From the NCBI RefSeq assembly GCF_001039355.2, contig NW_019775929.1:79018-143017 (forward strand): a DNA stretch of 64,000 bases, given 5' to 3'. Position 1 is the first letter of the stretch. Each line of letters starts with the position of its first letter. This stretch comes from Lingula anatina (Eukaryota; Brachiopoda; Lingulata; Lingulida; Lingulidae). The position numbers were made by a program, and so were the translations under genes. The notes under the pieces are model-generated. The model was not told where the DNA came from, ran no database searches, and worked only from the letters and a program-made list of their open reading frames with translations. Below are positions 46,356-59,942 of the stretch, in pieces.

Positions 46356-49300
46356 CTGCACCGAAAAACACAACACAATGACAAAAATAGGCACAGCTTG
46401 CCGATCTCATTATATTATCCCTTGCTTGGCTCTAGATCTCTGAATGTGTACACTTCTAAAATCTGTTCTTTAGTTCTGAAGTTCTGTGAATAGCTTTTTA
46501 GGGAGAGCAGAGGGAAACTGAACAGGTAAACTTATAGGCAATGCACATACCTCTAATAAAATGAAAATTTCTTTTCAGGGAATAAAAAAAAAGATGTTTT
46601 TCATGAGAAATATCATTGAAGGAGATAGGCTACCATATTCAAAGATACATTTTAAGGCACTATGAATGCTTTCTTTCTTTTTTTTTTTAATAAAATTTAT
46701 TTACTTATTTGAAATAGGTGAGAAGAAAGTATAGAATGAAAAATCTCAGACCATAAATGAAAAATGAATTAATAAAAAGGAAATTACCTCTATATTATGT
46801 AATATGATGAAAAATTTCAGTGAAACGATAAATATTAAGTGAGAGTTCTGCTCAGAACAAAGAGACACTCATGACACTCTTACTTACTCTCTTTGTCTGC
46901 AGTAAAAAGACAATGTGTAGCTTTTTAATTTTGTCAATGAATATTGTTCATATGCTAATTTCAGACCTAAATGTTCAGGTTTATTCAAACACAAACTTAA
47001 ACCATTCCTGGCTAGGATTCAGATGACACCACCCGACAATCAAATTTTCTAAGTTTAGTCTCAGCACAAGCAATAGTCCAACCAACATTTTCCTATGAAA
47101 AAGCTACCAATAAGCTGTGACGTAAATATCTGGTGATGTCATCTAAATCTGAACCTGGTTGGGTTTAAGACTCTGTCTGTAGAACTCTTTAGTGACCCAA
47201 CAGTTCTAGGAAAAATCATATCCTACGATAAATATGAACTGCACTGGTTGTCAAGTTAAGAGGGGGTAGAGATTGTTTGATATCTTTGGCCCTATTAAAC
47301 AGTGTAATCTTGGATAAAATGAAGACTGAAATAGTAGCAATTATTATACTTTCTGGGTACTGAAATGAAAAATCTTTAAACAACAAAATCATCCAAAACG
47401 TCGTGTTTCCTCTCAGTATGAAAATTAGATAATAACACCAGATGATACAAATTACTAGAAGTGATACACATTCAGATAAGATAAGCAGAGGGAGAAACAC
47501 TTCACTTTGTTTAGAGAATACAAGCGATACAATGCCTACATCACTAGCTTTGTCAGGTTGCACATCCAAGCACTGTATAAATTTGAATTCAAATTCTAGT
47601 GCTCGATAAATTAGCCTGACGAAATGGACAAATGGATATGCAAAATGACAGTGCGAGCAATCTTGTATTTCACTGATAATTTTATAGCTTTCAGAAGTCA
47701 GAGGTGCCTCTCACTCACTGTCCAACTCGCTGGATGACCAATTAGATGGAGACCAATAACGTCCAGTGGACTACAACAATATGTGCCTATTTTTGGAATG
47801 TGAAGAGTACAATACAGAATGAGAGAAGAATGGAGAAGGGAAGTCAGTGGACATTTCAGAGTAGATCGACCAGAGGTATGAAGTGATAATCACACGACGC
47901 TCAGCAGCTGGGTAGACCACATGACTGTCACATGACACATACAAATAAAGAACTTAACATTACAGGGGTGGCCCTGTGTGTAAATGTGAGACGTGGGGAT
48001 AAGTTTCATCCTGGGAAGAATATCCAATCATGTGACTGTCACATGACTTGTATTGTCACATGACTTCTTCCATCCATCTTTCCTTTTTTCTACGTTATAA
48101 AGAAACCTAAAGAACCTATACTTCTATTACTAAGAAAGTACCTAAGGAACACATTTGAGTTATTTTCATTAAAATCTATAGTAAACATTACTTATTCATG
48201 CTCATAGAATTAATTTTAGAACATTAATGAATTAAATATGACTTAAACAATCCTGGTTAAATAACAACCTTTTAAGTTTTTTTTAAAAAAGGAGGGTAAA
48301 ACAAAAAAAAACAAAAAAAACAAATGGTTAGTTGTTAGTTATTAAGCTTAAGCAGTTTGGTCATTTAGCAACCCCCCTTTCTTCAATAAATATGGAAGTA
48401 TAGCTTTAAATGGAATCAAATGACTTAGTTATGTATTATCTTAGGAAGAGTTATCTTTTCAAAGCTTATTTTCATCTTATTTTAGTATTTCTTACAAAGT
48501 ACAGATGACAAATGTTAGCTAGTCCCAAGACGTAACCCAAGCACTTCAGTTATTCAAGCTAGCACAGCAAGAAATGGTAACAAGTCACAAATATCACCAA
48601 TTAGTTGAACTTCTTTCTCAACACAAACCCGGATATTGGCCCACTTCTGATATCCACATTGCCTTTACTGTGTGGGAGTCTTTGGAACAGAAACTGAGGA
48701 AGGAATGGGAGGGGGGACGGGGAGATTAGAGGGGGAGGGCGGATAATTTAGCCATTCTGGACAACAGCAATGAAAAATGGACTGGACATGCTGTTTTCAA
48801 CAATGACAACAACAACAACGTAAGTATCTAAAACAATGACAACAGCAATAACAGAAGCAGCAGCAACAACAAAAACATCAACAACAATAGCAGCAGCAGA
48901 GTGCCTTTGCCCCAACAGTAGTAAGCTCCAACATTGGTCCAGTGTATGCAACCGTCTATTTGACTCTGTTGATACAAAACTCCCGTAAAATGGGTTTTCA
49001 ACCAATGCTAGCGCCCTGAAGATAAAGATAAGTTTCAGCTGATCTACCCCATCACCAAGAGGTGCGAAAAGCTTTTTTAAGATACAATTTGATACAGATC
49101 CAAGATGTGGCAATGATGAATAATGAAAAACAAAATCCCACGAGGAGTTTCTAGAATTATTTTCAGAGTGGATGAAAATTTACAGCAGAGAAAAAAATAG
49201 CTTGAATTTTTGGCAGTATCTGGTCTGCATGAGTTTTCCCTTGATCAACAGGGTGCAGTTGTAAGGCTCCGACACCAAAAATGAACTACAGGCAACATTG

Positions 49301-49741
49301 AAGAAAGATGAAAAGAGAAAGTAAGGAAGGAAAGAGAGACAAACAAGGCAACGGTGGTCTTGCTTCATATGATTGGCACATGCAGATAGAACAGTGGTTG
49401 GAGACACCTCCTTTCTTAAGCTGATTCTAATCTCAATTCTGACTGGACAGTAGGTACAATTACCAATAGGATGTGAAGCTTTATTAGCCAATGAATGTGA
49501 GGTTTCCAAAAACAATTTATTCAACTGTCACTGAAACATGCTACACTAATCTTCTGAAAACAGTAGCACATGACGTTTCCTCTTTTTTTTTTTTTAACAA
49601 TATTTGCAGTAACTCCCTTAAAATATGCAAAAGTTTTATTTAAAAATCCTGTGTGGTTTTCATACCAACTGTCATGATAACCAATAAACATCATAAGTGT
49701 AAAAAAAAAAAAAATCAGCAAAAAATTAAAAAAAGACTCAC
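46356..49741 (-). other. FRMD4 intron, 3.4 kb
   Basis: Holds five CACATG E-boxes (47918-48064), a CAA-rich stretch near 48795-48900 and homopolymer runs. No exon was found here. Confidence 0.5.
47918..48064. promoter_or_regulatory. Cluster of five CACATG E-boxes
   Basis: CACATGAC at 47918, GTCACATGAC at 47927, 48038 and 48055, and the reverse form ATCATGTGAC at 48027. The 10-mer GTCACATGAC matches the M-box/USF-MiT/TFE type of bHLH-zip site. Five sites in 147 bases of an AT-rich intron suggest an enhancer; this is inference. Confidence 0.35.
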
Positions 49742-49818
49742 CTTTTTGGATCGTGAACTTCTATAGAAAACTTCCTATCACGAAAGTATAGATTCTCTAA
49801 TTGCTTCCAAGGAAAAAC
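49742..49818 (-). CDS. FRMD4: FRMD4 exon: FERM lobe F3, QLENLYFR block
   Basis: 77 bp, phase 0 to 2. It encodes VFPWKQLENLYFRDRKFSIE and VHDPK. It is almost identical in pattern to IFQWRQLENLYFREKKFSVEVHDP of vertebrate FRMD4. Confidence 0.95.
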
Positions 49819-52173
49819 CTGCAATAACAGATAAAAGTAAAGAGTTTTAGCATATAACATTACAATTAGAATATAATACTAGTAAGTAAATATAAGAATT
49901 AACACTTAAATGAAGTTATCAAATACACATAACACTACATCTTAGGGAAACAATTTTTCACGCTGGAAATAATTTTCTATGCTGTTACAATGAGAATCAA
50001 TACACACACCTGACACCCACCTCATTAAACTACTCAACCAATCCTCTTTTGCAGAAACAGTATCCACTAAAAGCTCAAATTGACACCTTTTCTTTTTTAA
50101 GGTCACTGACTTAAGTCTCTGAAGCGCATCTACCCATTCAAAAGAAGACAAGTAACTCATTTGGTTTATTTTTAGAAAAGGAGTAAAAATCTTTGAGGCG
50201 ATGATCGATATAGACGTCTACTATGCCGCCCTGTGGGCAGTGGAAAAAGTAATCAATGGACCTTTCCATAAATTAATTAGCAGGAGTGCCATCGGGATAG
50301 TCTGCAGGTACTTCATGGGCATTACCAAGCCATGAAAGTTTTTAAAGTTAGAGGGACGTAATTCGAAAACAGAATCTGTAAAAAAAGTTAGATAAATGAA
50401 TAAATAATTCGTTAAAATCCCAAAATTTAAGGGGACTATTGCTGATTTACCTAAGATTCAAGTGGACTAAAATTTTGGAAATGTTTTTTTTTTCTGTTTT
50501 TTAAACTTTAATATTATTTTATCTGTTCATTTATTTTTTACTTTATGGAACAACCCCGTCATTATCATCTAATCTTGTTATAAAAACAGGCAGGCTGGGT
50601 ACTTGGTAGTCACATACATAACCAGCATACTCAGGGTGCCAGAGAGATATCTGCTGAACCTGTACATGTTTTAATCAACTGAGACCCATCACTGAAACAC
50701 ACACACACAATGTCCACAGAAATAACAGACAATAAAAGAGGAAACTCCCCCTCAGGGACCAGTTATGTTTGTATATATCACAAACTTTTATTGATTTCTC
50801 CAGATCAAATATACTACAGAGAGAAACAGAAATACCAGTGAGGAAGCAATACATCGCTAGCTGAAATGCCACAGCAGAAGAATTTATCTGAAAAGAAATC
50901 AGCCCTCAAAGATAACCTTTAAGAAAATATGGTTGTATTTCTTCACAAAAAAAAGTTACAGTGAATACATTTTGTCTCTTCTGGGATTAAAGAAAAGGAA
51001 ACTTGCTGAAATAGTACTTATTAAGTGAAGCTTCAAACACTTACTAGTGTGCTCTTGATAATTCTGGTCATGATCAAGTAGACAATAAAAAAATTATTAT
51101 TAAGTGACCAATGACTGTCTTAAACCAGATCTTTGCCAAGCAGAGCAAGATGGACATAGTCTACTAGGGCTTCAGACTTCAGACGGCTAAATTAATGGTA
51201 ATATTAGCTAGCTGATACTTCACAAATATATTTATTATTTTACATGAAAAAAAAAAAAAAAGGTTAATTCACAGTTTATTTGGTGATTAAATCTGAACCC
51301 AAGCCAATCTTTGAACACTGTGAGGACCTATATTTAACTGGTTATGGACATATATCAAACCAGTTACAGACAAATTTCCAGAGCCAATGCCACACTTTTG
51401 AATGGGACCTGCATTTATCTATCTAGCACTGAGACCAATTGGTGCTACTGATGCCTACACAACAAGCTATTGATCATGTGTGGGTCCTAGAATCAATCAG
51501 AAGCCAAAAAGAAGAAGTCAATGTCTAGAGGTACAAGAAGGGGGGAAAGAAAAATCTTTATTCTATTCTAGGAAAAGAAATTAATTTGCATTAAGATAGT
51601 TGAAAATGAATAAAATACGTAACGCTTTTCTCAGAGGAAATTCACAGCAAGGTAGGGTTTATTAATGATTTGTCTTCTATTTCTCAGTTGTACAGGTAAC
51701 AGGTACAAGTCTGCACAAAGTGCCCTGATGCTTCTTTTGTTCTTTCCAACGAACTGCACAGAAAAAGAGCAACATCATTTGCTCTCTGATGCCAGCACTT
51801 GCATAACATAGGAGGAAAACTAAACACGAACAATGACCATTATTATTGCTGTGATAATGGCCTTAATCATGGGTGAAATAGAAAGCCNAAAAAAAAAAAA
51901 AAAAAAAAAAAAAAACAGATTGTGAACCAGTAATATTCGTTTCTGTTCACTACACTGGACACCAATAAGACCAAGACTGCAAAGCACTCAACCAGGGTGA
52001 TGTAGGACCCATGTGAATGCAGTATCAGTTGCAGAAGAATTGATTTCCTTTAAGTCGTTTTACAGTTAAAAGGATAAGAAAGGTCAGAAATCATTGTTCT
52101 GAAGTATGTGTCTTCAACATCTTAGGCAAACAACAGCTGTGTTTTACTGTTACAACATTGCACTTATTTCTAC

Positions 52174-52219
<46 letters not shown>

Positions 52220-52327
52220 TGCTTACATTACTGTTATATAAAAGAAAAAGTATGTATATAACAACAAAATACCCACATCTATTAGCTGAGCACGTGTGCG
52301 TATGTGTGTGTGTGCATGTTACAGTAC
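49819..52327 (-). other. FRMD4 intron, 2.5 kb
   Basis: AT-rich. It contains a poly(A) tract interrupted by the window's only N (51888) and a (GT)n run at 52176-52215. Confidence 0.55.
52176..52215. repeat. (GT)n microsatellite
   Basis: A GT run of about 40 bases, 112 bases downstream (in gene sense) of an FRMD4 exon. Confidence 0.95.
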
Positions 52328-52414
52328 CTTCCTGGGTGTCCTCTTGTCTGCGTAGTCATACTGGGCTATACCTTTAGGACTGAGACCAAGCCACCATGGC
52401 AAACCTGTCTTATC
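52328..52414 (-). CDS. FRMD4: FRMD4 exon: start of FERM lobe F3
   Basis: 87 bp, phase 0 at both ends. It encodes DKTGLPWWLGLSPKGIAQYD and YADKRTPRK. PWWLGLS.KGI.QYD is the most recognisable F3 block of FRMD4A/B. Confidence 0.95.
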
Positions 52415-52475
52415 CTGCAATGAATATATATACAAAAATTTTAATAAAGCTTCAAAATAAGAAAGGTATATCAAG

Positions 52476-52528
<53 letters not shown>
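52476..52528. repeat. (GT)n(GA)n microsatellite
   Basis: A short GT run followed by a GA run in the intron upstream of the F3 exon. Confidence 0.95.
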
Positions 52529-54113
52529 TTTTATACCCAAATCAATGATGAACTTAACAAGCTCTCCTCACAGAATCACAGATACCCCAGACAATTCATA
52601 CACACTCACTCCAATCAATGATGTATCAAAGGTAAACCTGGCATCAGATGAAATTTCTACAAAATATACGACACTTTATCAATAGTAATCAAGTCAGCCA
52701 CTCAGGAGAATCAAGTTCTACCAGGCAAACCCATTGGAAATAAGTCTCACATGGATATATTCACATCAGGCATAAAATACTTCCAAAATAACATAAAAAC
52801 ATTAAAAAAATGCTAGCACCATCTCAATGTGTTGATTGAATGAAAGCTGGCAGGTGCTCAGCATGCCAATAATGTGCTGAAGTTTCAATTTTTGTGTAAG
52901 AAATTGACAATTTTTTAAAAATTAGGAACAGGTAACTGCTATAAATCTTTTGTGAACAAGGCTACCAGAATACATGATAACCAACCACTGATAAAGCACA
53001 ATCAATTTATAACTCAATATGAACCAACGCCTCCACTTATTAAAAGATCCCAAATGTAGTGTCTTCCTGTGAATGGAGGCAGGAAAAAACACCCTACAGA
53101 TACGACACCCGAGAAGCAAAATGAGGAAATTGCAATGCTGTACCACAATTGCGAGATTATCAGGTTTCCCTGATCACTATCGCATATTAGGTCCTAGCCA
53201 GAAAAGTCTAAGTTCGGCATTTAATTGCTGTTCACCATAAAGCATTGTGCGTCAGGCCTGCACAAATGTGAAGAACTGAAAGGATTACAATGAGCAACAC
53301 AGTAAGAAAGCTTCTGTGTCAACACTTTCCTCTCTGGTTCCATTGTTCTATATTGCCGCCATGCAATTACAGGTACACTATGAGCCAAAATGACATTTCA
53401 CTAATAACTGATACTGTTACATGCCTTGGAGCTTATTTTAACCACTGTGCTTTTCTTACAGAATATTCTCACTTTATTAAGGAAATTGCAATACACAACT
53501 ATAAGAGATTAAATGACCAGTTATCACATACTGCTTCCAAGGAGGAATATTTCACCCACGGCACCAAAACATACTGAAATGAAGTCACTCAACTCTACCC
53601 TTCAGCAGATTTATGATCATATCCATATCTTTCAAACTTGTATTGGAATACATTTCTTATGAATTTGCATATGGGCTCACACAACAATCTAAACATTCTT
53701 TACCTAAATCAGAAACAAATCATAGATCTATTGATCATGCCTACTCCCTCCTATTAAAATTCAGCCAGTAACCGCTTTCTTCTTCCTCCCTTCCCCATCA
53801 GCTGAAATGTTTAAACTTCACAAAGTAAATGTCCATGTAGTATACATAAATACATACCGTCCATTTGTAATGGACCAAGACTGAGCTAAAAATCTACTTG
53901 GCTATGTAAACAGCTTCTCTCTGAACCCCATGCAGTTAAATTATTCCAATGCAAAGAGGGTAAAGTCGTTTTACCCTCAGGTGTAGCCTAAGCAGCTGTT
54001 CTTCACCGAGAGTATCAGATATGCCTGCCTTGGCCTCTTAACCTGAAACTCAGGGTGTTACACCCTGAATGTCCCTGTCTTAACAAAGCCCATACATTAC
54101 ACTGCACCCTTAA

Positions 54114-55136
54114 CCCTCAAGTGACCGAGTGGGGTCATTTACGACCCCAGCCATATGATTTAATGTGCCATCTCTTTATTTTTTATTCATATTTTCTTTC
54201 CTTGCATGAGTTTGTCAGTCTACTAATCCTACACACTTTCACAGTTTTTTGTAGGGATTAACCAATTAGTGTGGCGTATACATCAAAAACTCTTGTGGGG
54301 TCATAAATGACCCCAAAGAGACGCATTGTTTTTACATATTAGTTTTTAAATTTTATTCAAATGTTTTGCCCAGGCAACACTGGCAGGAAAACGTCACATG
54401 CATGTGCTTCATGCAACCAGCCAGTGTGCCCAAAACATAGGCACAAATAAGTGGTTTGTGAAGATTGTGCTTGAAGTGTTATTAATAGTGCATCGCTGAA
54501 TCTAATTTCAGTAGCTTTGTTGGAACTTGTTCTCATAACGGGGTCTCTCATTTTGACGGTTACAATTTTCGGGTATTTCGGAAATCTAAATAATTCTGTT
54601 GATATCATATTATACATATATTAACAAATTGTTTGTGTGGATTTTGTTTTATACACAGCTGTGGTAACATACATGTAGGTTGATTGAATGTGTTCTGAGT
54701 AGTATGACTTCCTTACCAGCATTAGGGTATTCCCTACTCAGCAAGTCAGCTAATTATTCTTATTGAAGTTAGCAGGATGCTATCTCAACATAAATCAAAA
54801 TATTTTTACTCAAAGTAATTTTGTAATGTACTTTTTTCATTTAGTGTGGCAAATAAAAAGAGAAATATTTCTGCAACTGACAAGGACTGTCTAAATACCG
54901 GTGTAATGTTGTTCTTAAAATCTGTGCTTGGTTATTTCATGCAATAAAAGTATTATTACCAAATACTTATTACATTAGATCATTATAGAATACTTGTCTT
55001 AAATCCTGGGAGTAGCATGGGTGTGATAAAGCCTCAACAGCCTTTTATAATAAGGATCCCTGTACAGAGCACAATGGGGTCATAGATGACCCCACTTGGT
55101 CATTTCAGTCAGTAAAATAGCTTGGTCTCTTGAGGG
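54114..55136 (+). mobile_element. piggyBac-like element remnant, 1,023 bp, TTAA-flanked
   Basis: Terminal inverted repeats start CCCTCAAG(T/A)GACC at both ends and are flanked by TTAA (54110-54113 and 55137-55140), the diagnostic target site and end sequence of piggyBac transposons. Three copies of the palindrome GGGGTCAT....TGACCCC type lie at 54131, 54297 and 55076 and are likely transposase-binding repeats. On + at 54361-54474 there is a degraded cysteine-rich tail like that closing piggyBac transposases. The rest of the transposase is missing, so the copy is internally deleted and immobile by itself. Confidence 0.8.
54361..54474 (+). pseudogene. Relic of piggyBac transposase C-terminal Cys-rich domain
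   Basis: One frame reads MFCPGNTGRKTSHACASCNQ then PVCPKHRHK, a TAA stop, VVCEDCA and a final stop. The C..C....C...H and C..C spacing is that of the zinc-binding tail of piggyBac transposases. The in-frame TAA and the missing upstream domain show it is dead. Confidence 0.65.
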
Positions 55137-57563
55137 TTAATGTTCAAACACAGCCAAAAAAGTGCATTATTATCAAAATATTCAAGATCTAGTCCTTTCT
55201 GCCATTTTCTCTAAGACTCAGGGTGTTTTCCCCTGAATGCCCCAGTCTATACATATATAGAGCCAACATACTGCAGAGTGCAACTTCCTAGAGCCAATCC
55301 TCACCTACTTGCGGTCATATTCTCAGCACATTCTCTCCTCAGAGTATTATCAGCAATTCTTCACCATCACACTGTACAGAGAAAGGAGTGGGCTGAATTC
55401 CAATGAATTGTTTACCATCGACTTCCTATATACACTTTAGAAAGTAGCCTGGACATATAGAGGTCCTTCCAGCACAAACAAAATATACTGCACCACAGTG
55501 CTCCCCTGGTGTATATATGTACATATATAAACATTCCACCAGCCGGATATATATCCTGTCCCCCTGGTGTAGATGAAGTATACCTGTTACAGTACCTGGT
55601 CACACCATCCTGTTTGTACCCTTTGAGTTGACCATCAGGTAATAAAGTACTTTTATCCCATTAAGGAACTAGAGAAGCACTCAGGAAGTGCAGACCCCCG
55701 CCAAGGCAGTTTAATTCTCATTATCTCTCAATTAATTAATCAATTAACTGATTAATTATATTATGTATCTCCATCAAAATCTAATGGAATTTTAAGTTAA
55801 AAACATCTTCCCCTTGGTCCAGATAATAACTGAGCAACTGTGTAACTTTCTACTCCCTAATGAAGACCTATAAAACTTACCAGTAATCAAGACACTGTAT
55901 GTTCAAGTAAGCTGCATGAGCCAGTACTTGAAACTATAGTTCATCAATGGCTGCAACTAATCACAAAAGACTCTTCTTAAAAGATGGCCAATTAATGAAG
56001 TAACCATCCCTAAACTATCACGCGGACATCGGACAGCTCACGTACCCATAAGACCCCAGTGGCAAATAACTGTACACACGCACATTCCTCGACTTCTGCT
56101 CACACAAAAGCTGCTTATTGATTGGCTTTACACTTGGAACACAAAGGGTTCCCCTCACTCCACTACCTGTTCTTAAAGAGGTCCAAGTCACAATTTGATG
56201 GGTTGAGGGGGTCTTTTAAAGGGGCCCAGAGTGGGCCAAAAAGAGGTGTGTTTGCTTTGCGAGGAGAGCGGAATACACCAAATACCCCTGGGTTAATATT
56301 TTCATTGGCTTAACAAAATATGGCGAGGCGTTGGACGTCTGTAACTTGAATGTGTTATTATTTTTATTATTATGCTGACTAGGATAAGCTAATGGAGGGA
56401 TCAGGGAGGAGGCTGTTTAAGTCTTGGGGCTTAATCTTTCTATCATTTTCATTTAATATTCCCTTCTTATGGAAATACCCATCAAATATTAAGCCTTTCA
56501 AAATAGTAAAAAAAGCACCTTTTTCTCATAAAAATCAATGTCGCCAATGCATTTGACCACTTATTGCAAATTCAAATTCTACGCAAAAATTGTCGGCTGC
56601 AGATTCTTTTTCAAAACAAAATGAGCAAAAATATGACATAAGCTCATTTCCTTTTTCTGCATACAAGCACACTTCCAGTTAATACATCATTACTCAACAG
56701 CCGTCGCACAGACACAAAAAATAAATTCTCAGTACATTGAGCTAAACTCACCCTACTGAGTCCACAGCCAGCAATGGAAATTTGGTAGGCGATTTCAAAT
56801 GCAGTATAAACAATAACAATGGACTGGTAAATTTGACTTGCGTATGTTTTCCCCCAGCCACCGCTGGGATAATAGAAAGGTACATATCTCTAGGCATTCC
56901 TCTATATATTACACCATTACACAGACAGGGCGCTCCTTATGCAATTTTCATTTTGGAGGATGTTAAAAGGCATTGAAAATATACTACTGTACTATGTAGT
57001 CTATGTTCCTGTCAGCAAGGATACTTTTTAAACATACTGTTGAAGAGAACTTGTAGTTGCTAAAGAAAAGTTTTAAAATATTGCCGACAGTTTTTTTTTA
57101 TTCCATAATTCCTCATAAAGTTGGTGACAGTGAGAGATGTTTAAATAGTCATTTAGCTGCTGAAAGAGTTTAAACAGGCAAAACTGGAAAAGTGCCCTTA
57201 ATACATACTGTACAGTATACCTGGAGGTGCTAAAAAGAGAGCTGCCAAAGACAAAACTTGAAAATAAACGTAAATTATATAAGCTCGTGGTCCCTATATA
57301 AATTCTAAAAATACTAAAATATCAAACATATCAACTCAAAACCTTCACACCACTATCAGCCCAAAAGGCACGGGAACTGAAGTTTGCGACATAGGATATG
57401 AATTCAGGAACCATACTGCCTCCTATGCAGCATAATAGGCACAAAACATATTTTGCTGTACTCTGAATTGATGGCATCACTTAAAAGTATGATAAAGCGA
57501 AAATATTTTCTCTTTCTCTCTCTCTGAGGCATCAACTCATCCCTTGTCCACCCAGTCACTTAC

Positions 57564-57621
57564 CTTGACTTCATAGTAGTGTATTCCGTATGTCGGTAAC
57601 GTTTCCACTATACTCAGATAA
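57564..57621 (-). CDS. FRMD4: FRMD4 exon: end of FERM lobe F2
   Basis: 58 bp, phase 2 to 0. It encodes NYLSIVETLPTYGIHYYEVK, matching NYMSIVESLPTYGVHYYAVK in vertebrates. Confidence 0.95.
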
Positions 57622-59365
57622 CTGAAAATACAAGTACCATAAAGTCAGTCACATGACCAGGGTCAGAGGTCATGGGTTGAAAGGACAAAATTGCCTGTCA
57701 CTTGGTTTCAGAACAGCGCGCCAAGAGAATTATAACAAACTGGGAGGTCATTAACGTAGGATGCCAAATTAAATAGCATTATTTATGCCCATGTCACAGC
57801 TGAGAGGATTTCATCGAGTATTTTACGCTCTACTGAGCTGTGCAGCACCCGTGAGAATTCCTAGTAACATTGTCATGAGAATTCCCAGTAACATTGTTGT
57901 TTCTTTGGAGTTCTAGCTGCTCCCTTTCTTATTTGGTATTCCCACCAGCTCATTGATTTATAAACTGATTTTTGAGTACTTATACGTATCCAGTCAAATC
58001 CTTTTGAAGTACTAGCCACTTTCTACAAGCAACAGTGTCTCATTCTTGCTCATCAATATTCATAACTTTTAAATTGCCTCATATAGCAAGCTGTCACATG
58101 AAATGAACCATGCAATGAAATCTACATTATAGCGTACATTACACTCAATTTCATCTGACAGCTTTACCTGACTGTACATGTTTTAATAGGGATATCACCA
58201 AAGAGTATGCCCTGTGCCACCCCCAATTTGCTTCTTTTTTTTTTTTTCCTTTTTGCTGGATGGCCGAAATTGTTATTTTACAATAAAACTATATTAATTT
58301 TAGTCAAATTTTCCATATTTTCATCAATTAGACTGTACAATCAAAATACAATCTTTTTTCTTTCCTTGCTACCTAGCAGACTAATTATCATGCCAGAGAA
58401 ATTATCAAAGCATCTAACACCACAGATCTAGACTGATCTCTATTTCCATTATTTCTATTTCCATTATCACATAATGAATGCTTCCTGCTTAAAGCAATCT
58501 AAAACTCATCAAAAATTTTTATGCGATGTTCTAATAAATCAATTCATAGCTATCTCTGCACTTTGCTCTCACAATGCAATATAATAAGAAAGAAAGAAAT
58601 TTTGCTGTTTAAGTAAATAAATAAATAATGTTCCAAAAAGTTTCATAGTAATTCCACTGTTATTTAATCATCTTGGATCTCTTTCAAAGTCCTAATCCAA
58701 GAAGTAATCTTTCTATAAATATGGATGTAAGACCACATAATAAGTTAGTTCAATTCATGAATGCATGCTCAATAATTACAACTTTTAAACACCTTACATT
58801 TTACAGTATCTATTTTTTTTCCAAGATTTATGCATTTTTGTTTTTTTTTTACCTTGAACCCAGTTTTTATTCTGGTATTTCAAATTTTTTTCTTTTTAAT
58901 ACTACTATCCCAAAATAATTTTTGAGGAAAAAAGGATGAATACGAAATCAAATCTGTCGAGTAATTGCCAACACATACCATAATGCCACATAATATCTCA
59001 CCATGAGTACTAAGCTCCCCGTGGGTAGCAGGTGTGCCATGTGATGGAATATTATACAACTTGAGCAAAATACATCAATATTGCAAGATGAATGTTCCAA
59101 CCCAGCTGTGAACCACCTTGTGACTTAATCTATCATGTAAATGTTTTAGACATGAGTGAGGAAGAGGGAAGGGGGGGGGGGGGAGAAGAAAAATCCTATA
59201 AACTGTTGTGATGTAGAGAATTTACCTGGCAAATATCCCGTAGGATTAAAGCATGTCCTGTTCTATTGAAATTTTATTTATTTATATTTTATTTTAAATT
59301 AGGATAGTGTTCAATCACATTGCGTTAGTTGAGACCCTGTGTTGCAATGTGACAGCTGTACTTAC
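57622..59365 (-). other. FRMD4 intron, 1.7 kb
   Basis: AT-rich with a G12 run at about 59172-59183. A further GTCACATGAC-like site occurs at 57648-57656. No gene recognised. Confidence 0.55.
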
Positions 59366-59431
59366 TTCACAATAGCTGACCCCCTGGACTGCCCTGATAA
59401 CTTCTTATAATGGTCTATAACTCTATCCTCA
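59366..59431 (-). CDS. FRMD4: FRMD4 exon: FERM lobe F2
   Basis: 66 bp, phase 2 at both ends. It encodes CEDRVIDHYKKLSGQSRGSA then IV, matching CEDRVIEYYKKLNGQTRGQAIV. Confidence 0.95.
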
Positions 59432-59858
59432 CTGGAAAATGAAAATATTTTCTTAAATCTTTGACAATTTTTATAAACAATTTTAAAACACTCACTTCTT
59501 CACTCTATCTCAGTGTGCCTCCTGAATGAGAAATCCTTTAGAAATAAGATGGCTTTAGTTTTGTTGACAGTTTACAAAGAGAAATACACTTAAGTTACAA
59601 ATTTCTAATACCTGTATTTTCTTTTACAGAAAAAACAGCAGGTAAGAAGTTTGCTCCATCTGGCTTTTATTTTTTGAACAGTAAATATATATCAATTCCT
59701 CATCTTAAAGATAAATATTCAACCATTTCTTTCTTTTTATTCAACTGTCTACTTGGGCAGTAAATAACATGTAGGTCACAAAACAAATATCTAAATTGGC
59801 ATTCACGGTATAATCACTATTATTATAATAAGTACTAGGCCAGACCATTACAACTCAC

Positions 59859-59942
59859 CAGTACTGTATAGAAGGATGGTCCTTAAATATACTGGTCGGG
59901 AGAACTGGAAGTTTCTTTAGCTGACTACGAGTTATATCATCA
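59859..59942 (-). CDS. FRMD4: FRMD4 exon: FERM lobe F2
   Basis: 84 bp, phase 2 at both ends. It encodes DDITRSQLKKLPVLPTSIFK then DHPSIQYC, matching the family's LKKLPALPT...KEHPSLAYC. Confidence 0.94.

Larger units (their letters stand above)
52415..57563 (-). other. FRMD4 intron, 5.1 kb, hosting a piggyBac relic
   Basis: Contains the TTAA-flanked element at 54114-55136 with a short duplicated sequence on either side of it, and a GC-richer patch around 56170-56340 (GGGGCCCAGAGTGGGCC) that I cannot assign. No exon found. Confidence 0.55.
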
